Assembly (NCBI GenBank): GCA_963784615.1
Contig: CAWASG010000003.1
Location: 62,001 to 126,000 of the forward strand
Length of the DNA stretch: 64,000 nt
Direction: 5' to 3'
Origin: UBA11403 sp963784615
GTDB lineage: Bacteria > Pseudomonadota > Gammaproteobacteria > Legionellales > Legionellaceae
The position numbers and the translations under genes are program-made. Below the pieces are notes generated by a model. The model did no database searches. It worked only from the letters and a program-made list of their open reading frames with translations, and was not told where the DNA came from. Below are positions 26,653 through 35,459 of the stretch, in pieces. How positions within the stretch are numbered: the stretch's first letter is position 1; each line of letters begins with the position of its first letter.

Positions 26653-29226
26653 ATGACAGTATCTATAAACGACGTAATCAATACAACGGATGATACAACC
26701 TTTAATTCTTTTGATCTTTTCCTACAAGAAAATCCACACTACCTGACTTCGCTTGACGATGACGGGCAAACGCCGTTGCATGTTGCAGTGCAGGGTGGTG
26801 ATTTGCGTTTGATTCAAACGTTAATAAAGCGTGGCGCTAAATTAGATCAAGCCAATATTCGCGGTGACTCGGCGTTGAGAATGGCGACGAAGCTCAATAA
26901 TTATACCGTTGTGAAATATCTGGCGAAAAATAGCACGGATTTATCGACTGCATTTAAATACACGCCGGATTTAAAAGAAGATCGAGTCGAGCTTGTGTTC
27001 ATGTTTTTGGGTGTTTGGCTTCTTGTTTCCGTCTTAATTATGAGTCTTGCAGTAATGATTAGTGTGTTAGTTGCTGTGGGGTGCACACCTATTGTCACGG
27101 GTTGGGCTAGTTATGCTGTGATGGCGGCTGCCAATGCCGTATTTTTGTCTACATTTATAACTTGTCTATGGATCTCCGCCATCGTCGCTGCCGTGATAGG
27201 TTTAATCATCACGTTATACCTGGCCTATAATTATTTAGAAGACAATTACATTAAAGCCCCTGGTTATCTTGGCAAGCAACAAACAAAGCTTCTCGAAGCC
27301 ATTGACTCAAATCAGCTCTCTGCAATAAACGTAATTTTAGCGGAAAACATCAACTGGCTTTTCTCTCCCATTACATTGTTTCACAATAGCGCGATGCTAC
27401 TTTTGGCTAAAACCGAAGAAGGCCGACACAATTTAATCAGCATCATGTCGCAAGTTGCTCAAAGTGATTCGGCTTTAAATAATCTATTCAGCTCTGAGGA
27501 TCATAAACAGTTGCTTTTAGATCATCCTGAGCTTCTTCGGGCATTAGTGGACTCATTATCATTAGCCAGTATTGTTCAATATAAACAAACGCTATTCGAT
27601 GCTTTTTTTGCCAATATTGATTTTTTTAGGGAAAATAGTCAAGACTCTACAAATATGTTTGCAAAACTTACCGTATGCGGAATGGGATGGGAAGGAGATG
27701 ATTCTTTTGGCTTTATTCCACAAGCACTCCATTCGCAAAACACTGCAATGGCTCATTCGAGTAAAGGTTATATTGCAAAGTGTGGCTGGTATGGTGCATC
27801 ACAGAATAATGCTGAAGCGATTACAGCATTCAAGTCTGTTGGTCGTGAAAATCTTACTCTGTATATCAACGCTCAAAAAGAACTGGCGGTTTTAAATCTT
27901 GTAGCATCCGGGAGTGAAGGGCTGACAGAAGCTGACAGGATCCCCCAATTTTTTCAAGGACTATCCCATTATCATAATGTTCTGTCTAGTTCGGTTGATG
28001 TAACCAATCAAACGGCGCACCAAATTCAGGATGCTGTAAAAGAGTATCTGACCGATTTGCTCGACAGAGACAGCGTCAGCTGTTTATTTTCTGATTTGGT
28101 GAACACAAATCGCTTAACCTGGAAAACCGAAGAAGGTGATACGCCAATTCTGCTTGCTGCGAAACTGGGCTATTGGGAATTAGTTGAGTTGATTATCCAA
28201 CAAAAGCCAGAATCAATCGATACTGAGCAGTACGGTCAGTTGTTATTGACCGCCATATCGGTAAAAGAAGTGGCGATTGTGGATTTACTGGTTAAGCATC
28301 CGGCATTTCGCGAGAAAAGTGCAATGGTAATAGAAACAGAAAACAGCCCTTGCCATGAAGCGATTCGCGTAGGGAGTGTGGATATACTGGGACTATTGCT
28401 TGCATCCAATCAGGATTTATCGCATCCAAACAAAGAAGGGCTGACGCCAATTGCTTTTGCGGCAAACCTTGGGTGTTGGGATATGGTCAGAAAAATTGCA
28501 GAAAGTCATTCAACAGATTTTGCTGATGCATATCGATATCAACTTGCATTGGCATACGCTGTGTGTGATCAAGAAACGGAAACCGTCCGTTGTTTGATAA
28601 CACATGGTGTATTGCAAACGCCGAGTTATATTAGCCCCATAAAGGGGAACAGTCCTTGTCACCTAGCGATTTTTAATAACGACGAAGGCATATTAAAGCA
28701 ATTATTGGCATCAAACCAGGATTTATCTCATCAAAATAAAGAGGGTGATGATACGCCGATCGTGCTTGCAGCAAAATTGGGGCATTGGCATTTGGTTAAG
28801 GCAATACTGGAGGCGCATCCAACAACGTCCGACGATAAGTATCAATACGGCAAAGCGCTATTCTTGGCTATTAACGCGAAGCAGGTTGATGTTGTTCATG
28901 GCCTCGTGAACCGCGGAGCACTTCGTGGCCAATTTTACATTGATCCTGATACAGGAGACTCGTCTTGGCATGCAGCGGTTAAGCAAAATAGTCTTGAGAT
29001 GTTAAAGTGTTTACTCGATAAAACGGACTCACCAGTTGCGCGTTTGTATCAGGATAAGAATAAAAAAGGTGAAACGGTGTTTGCGTTGTCGGCAAAATAT
29101 GATGATATGGCGCTTTCTGCATTAATCGTTCAAAACTATCCTAATGATAAATTTAGATTTTTTGGACAGACAAATGGCGCTGAGCAGTCGGATTTGCAGT
29201 TATTATCTGAGCCACGCGCGTTATAA
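26653..29226 (+). CDS. Large ankyrin-repeat membrane protein (candidate effector)
   Basis: 857 residues from ATG 26653; a TTG 12 bp upstream is possible. Residues about 40-100 contain two ankyrin repeats (DGQTPLHVAVQGGDLRLIQT, RGDSALRMATKLNNYTVVKY). Three hydrophobic segments follow at about 115-200 (LVFMFLGVWLLVSVLIMSLA and later). The C-terminal third has further ankyrin-like repeats: GDTPILLAAKLGYWELVEL, GLTPIAFAANLGCWDMVRK, DDTPIVLAAKLGHWHLVKA. Ankyrin proteins with membrane hairpins are typical host-directed effectors of Legionellales; translocation here is inference. Flanked by two copies of the same palindromic repeat. Confidence 0.75.
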   Translation: MTVSINDVINTTDDTTFNSFDLFLQENPHYLTSLDDDGQTPLHVAVQGGDLRLIQTLIKRGAKLDQANIRGDSALRMATKLNNYTVVKYLAKNSTDLSTAFKYTPDLKEDRVELVFMFLGVWLLVSVLIMSLAVMISVLVAVGCTPIVTGWASYAVMAAANAVFLSTFITCLWISAIVAAVIGLIITLYLAYNYLEDNYIKAPGYLGKQQTKLLEAIDSNQLSAINVILAENINWLFSPITLFHNSAMLLLAKTEEGRHNLISIMSQVAQSDSALNNLFSSEDHKQLLLDHPELLRALVDSLSLASIVQYKQTLFDAFFANIDFFRENSQDSTNMFAKLTVCGMGWEGDDSFGFIPQALHSQNTAMAHSSKGYIAKCGWYGASQNNAEAITAFKSVGRENLTLYINAQKELAVLNLVASGSEGLTEADRIPQFFQGLSHYHNVLSSSVDVTNQTAHQIQDAVKEYLTDLLDRDSVSCLFSDLVNTNRLTWKTEEGDTPILLAAKLGYWELVELIIQQKPESIDTEQYGQLLLTAISVKEVAIVDLLVKHPAFREKSAMVIETENSPCHEAIRVGSVDILGLLLASNQDLSHPNKEGLTPIAFAANLGCWDMVRKIAESHSTDFADAYRYQLALAYAVCDQETETVRCLITHGVLQTPSYISPIKGNSPCHLAIFNNDEGILKQLLASNQDLSHQNKEGDDTPIVLAAKLGHWHLVKAILEAHPTTSDDKYQYGKALFLAINAKQVDVVHGLVNRGALRGQFYIDPDTGDSSWHAAVKQNSLEMLKCLLDKTDSPVARLYQDKNKKGETVFALSAKYDDMALSALIVQNYPNDKFRFFGQTNGAEQSDLQLLSEPRAL

Positions 29227-29243
29227 TAGCAAGCGTGGTTGGA

Positions 29244-29324
29244 CGTAGGTTGGGTTGAAGCTGGTAAGCCGAAGCCCAACATGACGATTTTGTTGGGCTT
29301 CGCTCTCGCTTAACCCAACCTACG
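29244..29324. repeat. Palindromic repeat (GTAGGTTGGGTT family), copy 2
   Basis: Arms CGTAGGTTGGGTTGAAGC... and ...GCTTAACCCAACCTACG pair imperfectly. It lies between the convergent ankyrin gene and minE and could terminate both. Confidence 0.85.
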
Positions 29325-29340
29325 TCAGGATACAATATGA

Positions 29341-29616
29341 CTACTCAGCCAAGATCTCATCCGGCATGGTCACATTGAGTTCCAACACAGCATTGTCACC
29401 GATACGTTCAAGATTCACAAATACTTTATCGCGAGAAATAGGGATGTATTTTGCAATAACAGCAAGTATTTCTTCTTGTAACTGTGGCAGGTAGTCTGGC
29501 GTGCTACGCTGTGCGCGCTCATGTGAAATAATGATTTGTAGCCGTTCTTTAGCAACAGAGGCAGCAGACGTTGAGCTGCGTCTTTTTAAGTGTTTTAAGT
29601 ATTGTAAAATACTCAT
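29341..29616 (-). CDS. minE: Cell division topological specificity factor MinE
   Basis: 91 residues, typical. MinE stimulates the MinD ATPase at the membrane and drives pole-to-pole oscillation. The N-terminal amphipathic segment (MSILQYLKHLKRR), the MinD-contact helix (ASVAKERLQIIISHERAQR) and the C-terminal topological specificity domain are all present. Its start overlaps the minD stop by 4 bp. Confidence 0.95.
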   Translation of the reverse strand: MSILQYLKHLKRRSSTSAASVAKERLQIIISHERAQRSTPDYLPQLQEEILAVIAKYIPISRDKVFVNLERIGDNAVLELNVTMPDEILAE

Positions 29617-30443
29617 GATGTGACACCTTCCTTTTGTTTACTAAATAAACGGCGAAGTATGCCTTTGCGTTCAGCATGGATAAAGCGCATAGGTCTATCT
29701 TCTCCAAGAAAGCGAGCAATAGCATCCTTGTAAGCGTGACCGGCATCACTTTGTTCGTCGAATATCACCGGCGTTCCAGTATTCGATGCTTTTAATACGG
29801 CTTTCGATTCAGGAATAATGCCAATCAGAGGAATCGCTAGAATATCTTTAATGTCTTCAACCGAGAGCATTTCCCCTTTTTCAACACGCTCAGGATCATA
29901 ACGCGTGATGAGCAGGTGTTCTTTAATCGGCTCTTGGCCTTCAATAGCACGTTTTGTTTTACTGGCTAATATCCCTAATATTCTGTCGGAATCTCTAACA
30001 GATGATACTTCAGGATTGGTAACAATAATGGCATGATCAGCGAAATACATGGCCATGTGTGCGCCAGATTCAATACCGGCAGGGGAGTCGCAAACGATAT
30101 ATTCAAAATCTTTAGCGAGTTCACCTAATACTTTTTCAACGCCTTCTAGCTTTAACGCATCTTTATCACGTGTTTGCGAGGCGGGTAGAATGTAAAGATT
30201 GGGGGTGTGTTTATCTTTAATCATCGCTTGTTTTAGCGTTGCTTCCCCATTAATGACATTGATGAAATCATAAACGACCCGGCGCTCACATCCCATGATG
30301 ATATCCAGGTTTCTGAGACCGATATCAAAATCGATGACAGCCGTTTTATGACCTAACATAGCAAGGCCAGATGAAATTGCTGCTGAAGATGTGGTCTTTC
30401 CCACACCGCCTTTTCCAGATGTAACCACAATAATGGTAGCCAA
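29613..30443 (-). CDS. minD: Septum site-determining ATPase MinD
   Basis: 276 residues. The deviant Walker A motif is VTSGKGGVGKTTSSA, with the signature lysine. The switch and Walker B region YIVCDSPAGIE is conserved, and a C-terminal amphipathic helix (KGILRRLFSKQKE) serves as membrane-targeting sequence. MinD places the division septum together with MinC and MinE. minC is not upstream, where a divergent csrA-like gene lies instead, so it must be elsewhere or absent. Confidence 0.96.
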   Translation of the reverse strand: MATIIVVTSGKGGVGKTTSSAAISSGLAMLGHKTAVIDFDIGLRNLDIIMGCERRVVYDFINVINGEATLKQAMIKDKHTPNLYILPASQTRDKDALKLEGVEKVLGELAKDFEYIVCDSPAGIESGAHMAMYFADHAIIVTNPEVSSVRDSDRILGILASKTKRAIEGQEPIKEHLLITRYDPERVEKGEMLSVEDIKDILAIPLIGIIPESKAVLKASNTGTPVIFDEQSDAGHAYKDAIARFLGEDRPMRFIHAERKGILRRLFSKQKEGVTS

Positions 30444-30587
30444 AGCAGAGCCCTTCCTATGAATTCAATAATGATCAGGTTTTAGTTTACACATAATCGA
30501 AGCGATTGCGCAACATTAAATATAACCCATTGCGTTTTTGTCTTTAATCAGTTACAACGAATGTAGAGTTATTACTTAAGGATCTTC

Positions 30588-30782
30588 ATGGATATTATCT
30601 CGCTGGCCTTTGAGGAGCCAATGATCATTACAATCGATGATATCATCGTTAAATTAATTCCATTTAAGACAACGGAACCTGGAAATATTAAGTTTGGTAT
30701 CGAAGCACCTCGCTCGGTGAATGTTCATCGGGAGGAAATATTTAAAGCTATACAGTCGAAACAACTCGAATTTGCTGAATAG
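30588..30782 (+). CDS. Divergent CsrA-family RNA-binding regulator
   Basis: 64 residues. The C-terminal part IKFGIEAPRSVNVHREEIFK aligns with the CsrA core (VRIGVNAPKEVAVHREEIY), including the RNA-contacting Arg of VHREE (Arg48 here). The first strand is different: canonical MLILTRRVGE is replaced by MDIISLAFEE, losing the basic residues that contact the GGA motif. It may bind another RNA, bind weakly, or regulate a partner. ATG 30588 follows AAGGA. The stop is 3 bp before the PAP2 gene, so the two form an operon divergent from minDE. Legionella encodes several CsrA paralogues, some on mobile DNA. Confidence 0.75.
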   Translation: MDIISLAFEEPMIITIDDIIVKLIPFKTTEPGNIKFGIEAPRSVNVHREEIFKAIQSKQLEFAE

Positions 30783-30785
30783 ACG

Positions 30786-31703
30786 ATGCTTAAAAAATCG
30801 GATGTGACATTACTCGTGTTGTCTGTTTTTATACTTTTGTCATCCATGGTAATGTTTAGTCTCAATCGTTATTACTATCGTTTTCCTGGATTATTTTATT
30901 TTGACCCTGCATTTTTGGGCAGCGCGATTTTTTTGTTGATGGTTCGATTTGGATTAATACTGCAATTTGATCTCAGTTATGACAATGCGTTATTGAAAAT
31001 GCTTAAAGAAGCCACTATTTATTCTATGATCGTCGTGATCATCCTTTTGGGAACCAGTGCGGTTCAATATACCCCGTTTCATCCGGTTGATAAAAAAATT
31101 ATTGAGATTGAAAACTTCTTGAATCTTGATCTTCAGGCAGCCATTGCTTGGCTCAGCATGAAGGGGCCGATTAAAGTTGTCGCGAATGTGATTTATGACT
31201 CTTTATCGTATCAACTTTTGTTTATACCGATTTTCGTGTTGCTATGTAGGAAATATGAAACGCTTTATCAATTTTATTTTCTGACATTGGCGACATGGTT
31301 TTTTGGATCGCTTCTGTATTATTTTTTCCCGACAATGGGGCCTGCAAGCGTGATTGACAGCCCTTATTTTGTTGAGGCGCAACGGTACACAGGTTTGAAG
31401 TTTTGGCAATTGCATCATTATATACAGCCAGTTACAGCAGCAGGGGGGATGATTGCCATGCCTTCATTTCATGTGATTTGGGCTTGGTTGTGCGTGCTTT
31501 TGTTGCGCCCGTGGCCTATTCTGTTTTGCTTACTTGGACTTATCAATTTAATTTTGGTTGCGGCCTGTGTATTTCTTGGATGGCATTATTTTTTGGATGT
31601 GATTGGGAGTGTTGTGACGCTGCTTTTATCGCATGTTGTTTATCATGTTTGGCTGCGTAGGTTGGGCTTCGCTCTCGCTCAACCCAACCTACGAACCGAC
31701 TAA
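30786..31703 (+). CDS. PAP2-superfamily membrane phosphatase
   Basis: 305 residues with about six membrane segments. The phosphatase motifs are visible: PSFHVIWAW corresponds to C2 (PSGH), and FLGWHYFLDVIGS to C3 (HxxxD). Between them the fold resembles inositolphosphotransferase/Aur1-like PAP2 proteins, which act on lipid phosphates. The substrate is unknown; a host or bacterial phospholipid is likely. The last ~15 residues (RRLGFALAQPNLRTD) are encoded by a palindromic repeat that has fused onto the gene end, so the original C-terminus was altered. Cotranscribed with the csrA-like gene. Confidence 0.8.
   Translation: MLKKSDVTLLVLSVFILLSSMVMFSLNRYYYRFPGLFYFDPAFLGSAIFLLMVRFGLILQFDLSYDNALLKMLKEATIYSMIVVIILLGTSAVQYTPFHPVDKKIIEIENFLNLDLQAAIAWLSMKGPIKVVANVIYDSLSYQLLFIPIFVLLCRKYETLYQFYFLTLATWFFGSLLYYFFPTMGPASVIDSPYFVEAQRYTGLKFWQLHHYIQPVTAAGGMIAMPSFHVIWAWLCVLLLRPWPILFCLLGLINLILVAACVFLGWHYFLDVIGSVVTLLLSHVVYHVWLRRLGFALAQPNLRTD
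31656..31693. repeat. Short palindromic repeat (GTAGGTTGGGTT family) at the PAP2 gene end
   Basis: CGTAGGTTGGG and CCCAACCTACG flank GCTTCGCTCTCGCTCAA, a shortened version of the repeats at 26.5 and 29.2 kb. It lies inside the coding sequence and 18 bp before the convergent fadJ stop. Confidence 0.85.
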
Positions 31704-31710
31704 GAAACGT

Positions 31711-33738
31711 CTACAGATTTTCATCCGCTTTAAATCGCACACCATGCGCTGTTTCCAACTCGGAGAACAACTGATTCAATTGATCACGTCCGAATTGATG
31801 AGCGTAGTGCATTGGACCCCCACGAAACGGCGCAAAACCTGTTCCAAAGATCATGCCAGCATCTAATAGATCAGCATCAGCGACAACGCCTTCACGTAAA
31901 CAAGCAGCGGATTCATTGACCATTCTCATGATTAACCGATTCGCAATTTCGACATTTTTTTCTTGCGATGTTGTTGGTTGCTTAATCGGCTTGCCATCTT
32001 TATATTTGTAGAATCCTTGCCCCGTCTTTTTGCCTAATTTGCCTGCACTCACCAAATCAATCAGTTTTTGCGGAACAGTTCCGCCAAAATGAGCAGTCAG
32101 ATTTTTTGCCACGGCAAGACAAACATCCATGCCAACTGTATCTGCCAATTCAACCGGCCCCATCATCATGCCAAAGTTGCGTGCTGCATCGTCTATAGCT
32201 TCTGCAGAATACCCTTCTTCGAGCAATTGAACGCACTCCATCAAGTACGGCATCAATACGCGATTCACCAAAAAGCCCGGGCTAGATTTAACTGGCAAGG
32301 GCAGACGACCGATTTGATTAACGAACGCACATGCAGCCTGAATCGTCTGTTCGGAGGTTCTGGTGCTACTGACCACTTCAATCAACTCCATTCTGGATAC
32401 AGGGTTGAAAAAGTGAATGCCAACCAAGCGCTGAGGCTTTTTCATGGATTGATTGATTTCATCTAAGGGAATGCTGGACGTATTAGTTGCAATAATCGCC
32501 GTTGCCTTCGCACGCGACTCTATTGATTTCATGATAATCTGTTTGATATCCAGGTTTTCAAAAACAGCTTCAATAATGACATCAGCACGTTCAACACCGT
32601 GCCCATCTGGATCCGGGATCAATCGGTCCAAAGCCGCTTGAATTAAACGAGGCTCGCGTAATTTTTTCTGAAAAAGAACGTGTGCACGTGCAATGGCCGG
32701 TGCAATACGCTCATAAGATTGATCTTGCAACGTGACATGAATGCCGCGTAAAGCACACCAGGCAGCAATATCACCGCCCATGACTCCGGCACCAATCACA
32801 TGTACATGATGTGCGACAAAATCACTCTGTTTCGCAAAGCCCTTCATTCGCTCGCGTAATAAAAACGCACGAATTAAATTGCTGGCGGTGCTATTTTGTG
32901 TAACCAATTGCTCAATAGAATCGATTTCTTTTAAATAAGCACGTTCATCAAAGCTGCCCTCTTTTTCCCAAAGATTGATAATGGCATAGGGAGCAGGGTA
33001 GTGCGCTTCCATCACTTTTTTAGCAACCTGTCGTCGCATCATGTTGGCTAACATACTTCTAATCCAACCCTTATTGCTCATCGATTGCATGAAACTTGGC
33101 TGATGTTTGGCAGGCTTATTCAAGATGTAGTGTATTGTAGCGCGCTTTAATTGTCTTAATGGGACAACGTCATCCACAAATCCTAAGTTTTTTGCCCTTT
33201 TAGCAGCAATTCCGCTTCCGGTTAGGATGACTTGCGATAACGCATTAAAGCCGCCTATGAGCTTCGGCAAGCGCACCGTTCCGCCCCATCCGGGATGAAT
33301 ACCCAATAATACTTCAGGCAGCCCCAGTCGGGTATCTTTGCTGTCAGAGGCGATTCTGTATGTACATGCCAGAGCGAGTTCTAAACCACCTCCCATGCAA
33401 AAACCATCAATCATGGCGACGGTAGGGATGGGTAGGGCTTCCAAACGAGAAAATACAGTTTGACCTTTTCTCAAAAACTCAACCAATTTTTTTGAATCAG
33501 AGAGCTCCGTAAATGTTTTGACATCAGCGCCCGCAATAAATCCTTTTTCTTTGACGGAATGTATCACTAGCCCTTTTAAATCATCTCGCTTGGCAACATC
33601 TTGCAAGAGGATATTCAGCTCGTCGAGCACTTCATCGTTGATGGTATTGACGCTTGCGTCCTGCCTACCAAATCCAAGCCAGATAATATTGTCCGCATCG
33701 ACTTCAACTGTCCAATGTTTAGTTTTATTCATGTCCAT
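31711..33738 (-). CDS. fadJ: Fatty acid oxidation complex alpha subunit (FadJ/FadB-like)
   Basis: 675-residue multifunctional enzyme: enoyl-CoA hydratase in the N-terminal third (PTVAMIDGFCMGGGLELALA, GLPEVLLGIHPGWGG), then an NAD-binding 3-hydroxyacyl-CoA dehydrogenase (VHVIGAGVMGGDIAAWCA, KSSPGFLVNRVLMPY, GMMMGPVELADTVG). It performs the middle two steps of beta-oxidation. The start overlaps the thiolase gene end by 14 bp, the usual fadI-fadJ arrangement. It is slightly shorter than E. coli FadB (729) or FadJ (714); the motifs are intact. The FadJ rather than FadB label rests on gene order and is tentative. Confidence 0.88.
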   Translation of the reverse strand: MDMNKTKHWTVEVDADNIIWLGFGRQDASVNTINDEVLDELNILLQDVAKRDDLKGLVIHSVKEKGFIAGADVKTFTELSDSKKLVEFLRKGQTVFSRLEALPIPTVAMIDGFCMGGGLELALACTYRIASDSKDTRLGLPEVLLGIHPGWGGTVRLPKLIGGFNALSQVILTGSGIAAKRAKNLGFVDDVVPLRQLKRATIHYILNKPAKHQPSFMQSMSNKGWIRSMLANMMRRQVAKKVMEAHYPAPYAIINLWEKEGSFDERAYLKEIDSIEQLVTQNSTASNLIRAFLLRERMKGFAKQSDFVAHHVHVIGAGVMGGDIAAWCALRGIHVTLQDQSYERIAPAIARAHVLFQKKLREPRLIQAALDRLIPDPDGHGVERADVIIEAVFENLDIKQIIMKSIESRAKATAIIATNTSSIPLDEINQSMKKPQRLVGIHFFNPVSRMELIEVVSSTRTSEQTIQAACAFVNQIGRLPLPVKSSPGFLVNRVLMPYLMECVQLLEEGYSAEAIDDAARNFGMMMGPVELADTVGMDVCLAVAKNLTAHFGGTVPQKLIDLVSAGKLGKKTGQGFYKYKDGKPIKQPTTSQEKNVEIANRLIMRMVNESAACLREGVVADADLLDAGMIFGTGFAPFRGGPMHYAHQFGRDQLNQLFSELETAHGVRFKADENL

Positions 33739-35044
33739 TGACCTCGGTTGTTCGTTCTAAATACATGGCACCACCTTGACCACCGCCAATGCAGATGCTC
33801 GCCATTCCGCGTGTACCATTCTGTTGTTTCAAATCTTCTAATACGTGCAATACGATTCTCGCACCACTTGCACCAATCGGATGCCCTGCAGCGATAGCTC
33901 CACCCTGACGATTGAGTCGATCGGGCGATGGCGCACCCATTGCTTTGTCTAATCCAAAATGGGTTTTGCAATATTCGGCATCATTCCACGCAGCTGAACA
34001 TGCCAACACTTGTGCGGCAAATGCTTCGTTGATTTCCCAACAATCAAAATCATTGGGCGTTAATTGATGACGCTGCATAATCGGAGTGGCTGCATGCACA
34101 GGGCCAAGGCCCATTTCAGCTGGATTAAGGGCAGACCACTCGGTATCAACGATGCGGCCTATCACAGGAAGGTTATGTTTTTTTACCGCGGCACCACTGG
34201 CCAGAAGCAACATACAGGCACCATCGGAAATCTGCGAGCTGTTACCAGCAGTGACCATGCCATATTTTTTATCAAAAAAGGGTCTGAGAGTCGCCAGTTT
34301 TTCAACGGTCGAGTCGGCTCTGATGCCCGTATCTTGATTATAAACGTTGCCTTTCGTATCAATCAGCGGCGTGACTTCGTCCATGAGACCATCCATGAAT
34401 GCTTTGTTCAGCCGTCGATGACTCTCACATGCAAACTCATCCATTTGGGCGCGCGTTATCTTAAATCGATAAGCAAGTTGTTCAGCTGTTTCACCCATGT
34501 TTAGGCCAACAACGGGATCAGTGAGACCTCTGAGCAAGGCAATCACGGGCGCGAAGTAGGACGGTCTGATTCGAGTGATTAATCCCGCACGTTGTTTAAA
34601 CGACTTTGCAGCCATCCATTGTGCCAACCAAGCAGTCATTCGTCGATTAAATAAAAGAGGGGCATGACTCATGGCGTCCGTCCCGCCAGCCAAAATCATA
34701 TCACTACGACCACTGGCAATTTGCATGGCAGCACTATCAATCGCCTGCATACCAGAAGCACAATTTCGCATAACGGTATAAGCCGGTACTTTTTCACCAC
34801 ACCCCAAGCGAAGGGCAATAATACGCGCAATATTGGCTTCATCAGGGCTTGGTATCGCACAACCCACAACAACTTCATCAATGTCTTCAGGAGAGATGTT
34901 TAAGCGATTTAATAAAGCTTGTCCGGCTGCAACCCCCAAATCCGCGCCACTAAATAATCCAATACCATTTGCTTTCAAAAAAGGGGTTCGATTCCCATCA
35001 ACAATATAAACTGACCTTCCCGTCAGTGCTGTATTTCGTTTCAT
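33725..35044 (-). CDS. fadI: Acetyl-CoA acyltransferase (thiolase)
   Basis: 439 residues, close to E. coli FadI (436). It cleaves 3-ketoacyl-CoA to acetyl-CoA. The acyl-accepting Cys95 lies in RNCASGMQAI, the catalytic His in AAGHPIGASGAR, and the second Cys in CIGGGQGGA. First gene of the fadI-fadJ operon. The upstream region to tRNA-Ser has no other gene. Confidence 0.92.
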   Translation of the reverse strand: MKRNTALTGRSVYIVDGNRTPFLKANGIGLFSGADLGVAAGQALLNRLNISPEDIDEVVVGCAIPSPDEANIARIIALRLGCGEKVPAYTVMRNCASGMQAIDSAAMQIASGRSDMILAGGTDAMSHAPLLFNRRMTAWLAQWMAAKSFKQRAGLITRIRPSYFAPVIALLRGLTDPVVGLNMGETAEQLAYRFKITRAQMDEFACESHRRLNKAFMDGLMDEVTPLIDTKGNVYNQDTGIRADSTVEKLATLRPFFDKKYGMVTAGNSSQISDGACMLLLASGAAVKKHNLPVIGRIVDTEWSALNPAEMGLGPVHAATPIMQRHQLTPNDFDCWEINEAFAAQVLACSAAWNDAEYCKTHFGLDKAMGAPSPDRLNRQGGAIAAGHPIGASGARIVLHVLEDLKQQNGTRGMASICIGGGQGGAMYLERTTEVNGHE

Positions 35045-35180
35045 TCATTCCTCCTGATCATTGGATTATATTTCTGGGCATGGACTGATTTTAAAGTTTT
35101 CATAACGATAACAGTAAACGAATTATTTTGGAATTGCTTGACGAGCGAATATTACCTGATATAATCCAAACCCATTGACC

Positions 35181-35271
35181 GGAGAGATGGCCGAGTGGTC
35201 GAAGGCGCTCCCCTGCTAAGGGAGTATGGGCCAAAAGTCCATCGAGGGTTCGAATCCCTCTCTCTCCGCCA
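35181..35271 (+). tRNA. tRNA-Ser (anticodon GCU)
   Basis: 91 nt with encoded CCA. Acceptor stem GGAGAGA/TCTCTCC, anticodon loop CTGCTAA (GCU), long variable arm and T-loop GGTTCGAATCC. It lies 8 bp before tRNA-Arg, so the two are likely cotranscribed. Confidence 0.95.
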
Positions 35272-35279
35272 AGTCATGC

Positions 35280-35356
35280 GCGCCCGTAGCTCAGTTGGAT
35301 AGAGTATCTGGCTACGAACCAGGGGGTCGGAGGTTCGAATCCTTCCGGGCGCGCCA
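35280..35356 (+). tRNA. tRNA-Arg (anticodon ACG), integration target
   Basis: 77 nt with encoded CCA. Acceptor stem GCGCCCG/CGGGCGC, anticodon loop CTACGAA (ACG) and T-loop GGTTCGAATCC. Its 3' part from the anticodon stem onward is repeated exactly at 38402-38452 and 59548-59595, marking it as the attachment site of two integrated islands. Confidence 0.96.
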
Positions 35357-35459
35357 TTTTTTTCATATATATCAATCGGTTATTAAATCATGTATCAGCT
35401 CGACGAGCTGGTGGTGTAGCAGATTTGTAACAACCTCTAGGTCGTTATCCTCTTTTCAG

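Noticed and set aside
35226..35459. Coding start of the island 1 membrane protein inside the tRNA genes
   Set aside because: The first ~78 codons are translations of tRNA-Ser and tRNA-Arg; only the part from about 35460 looks like protein.
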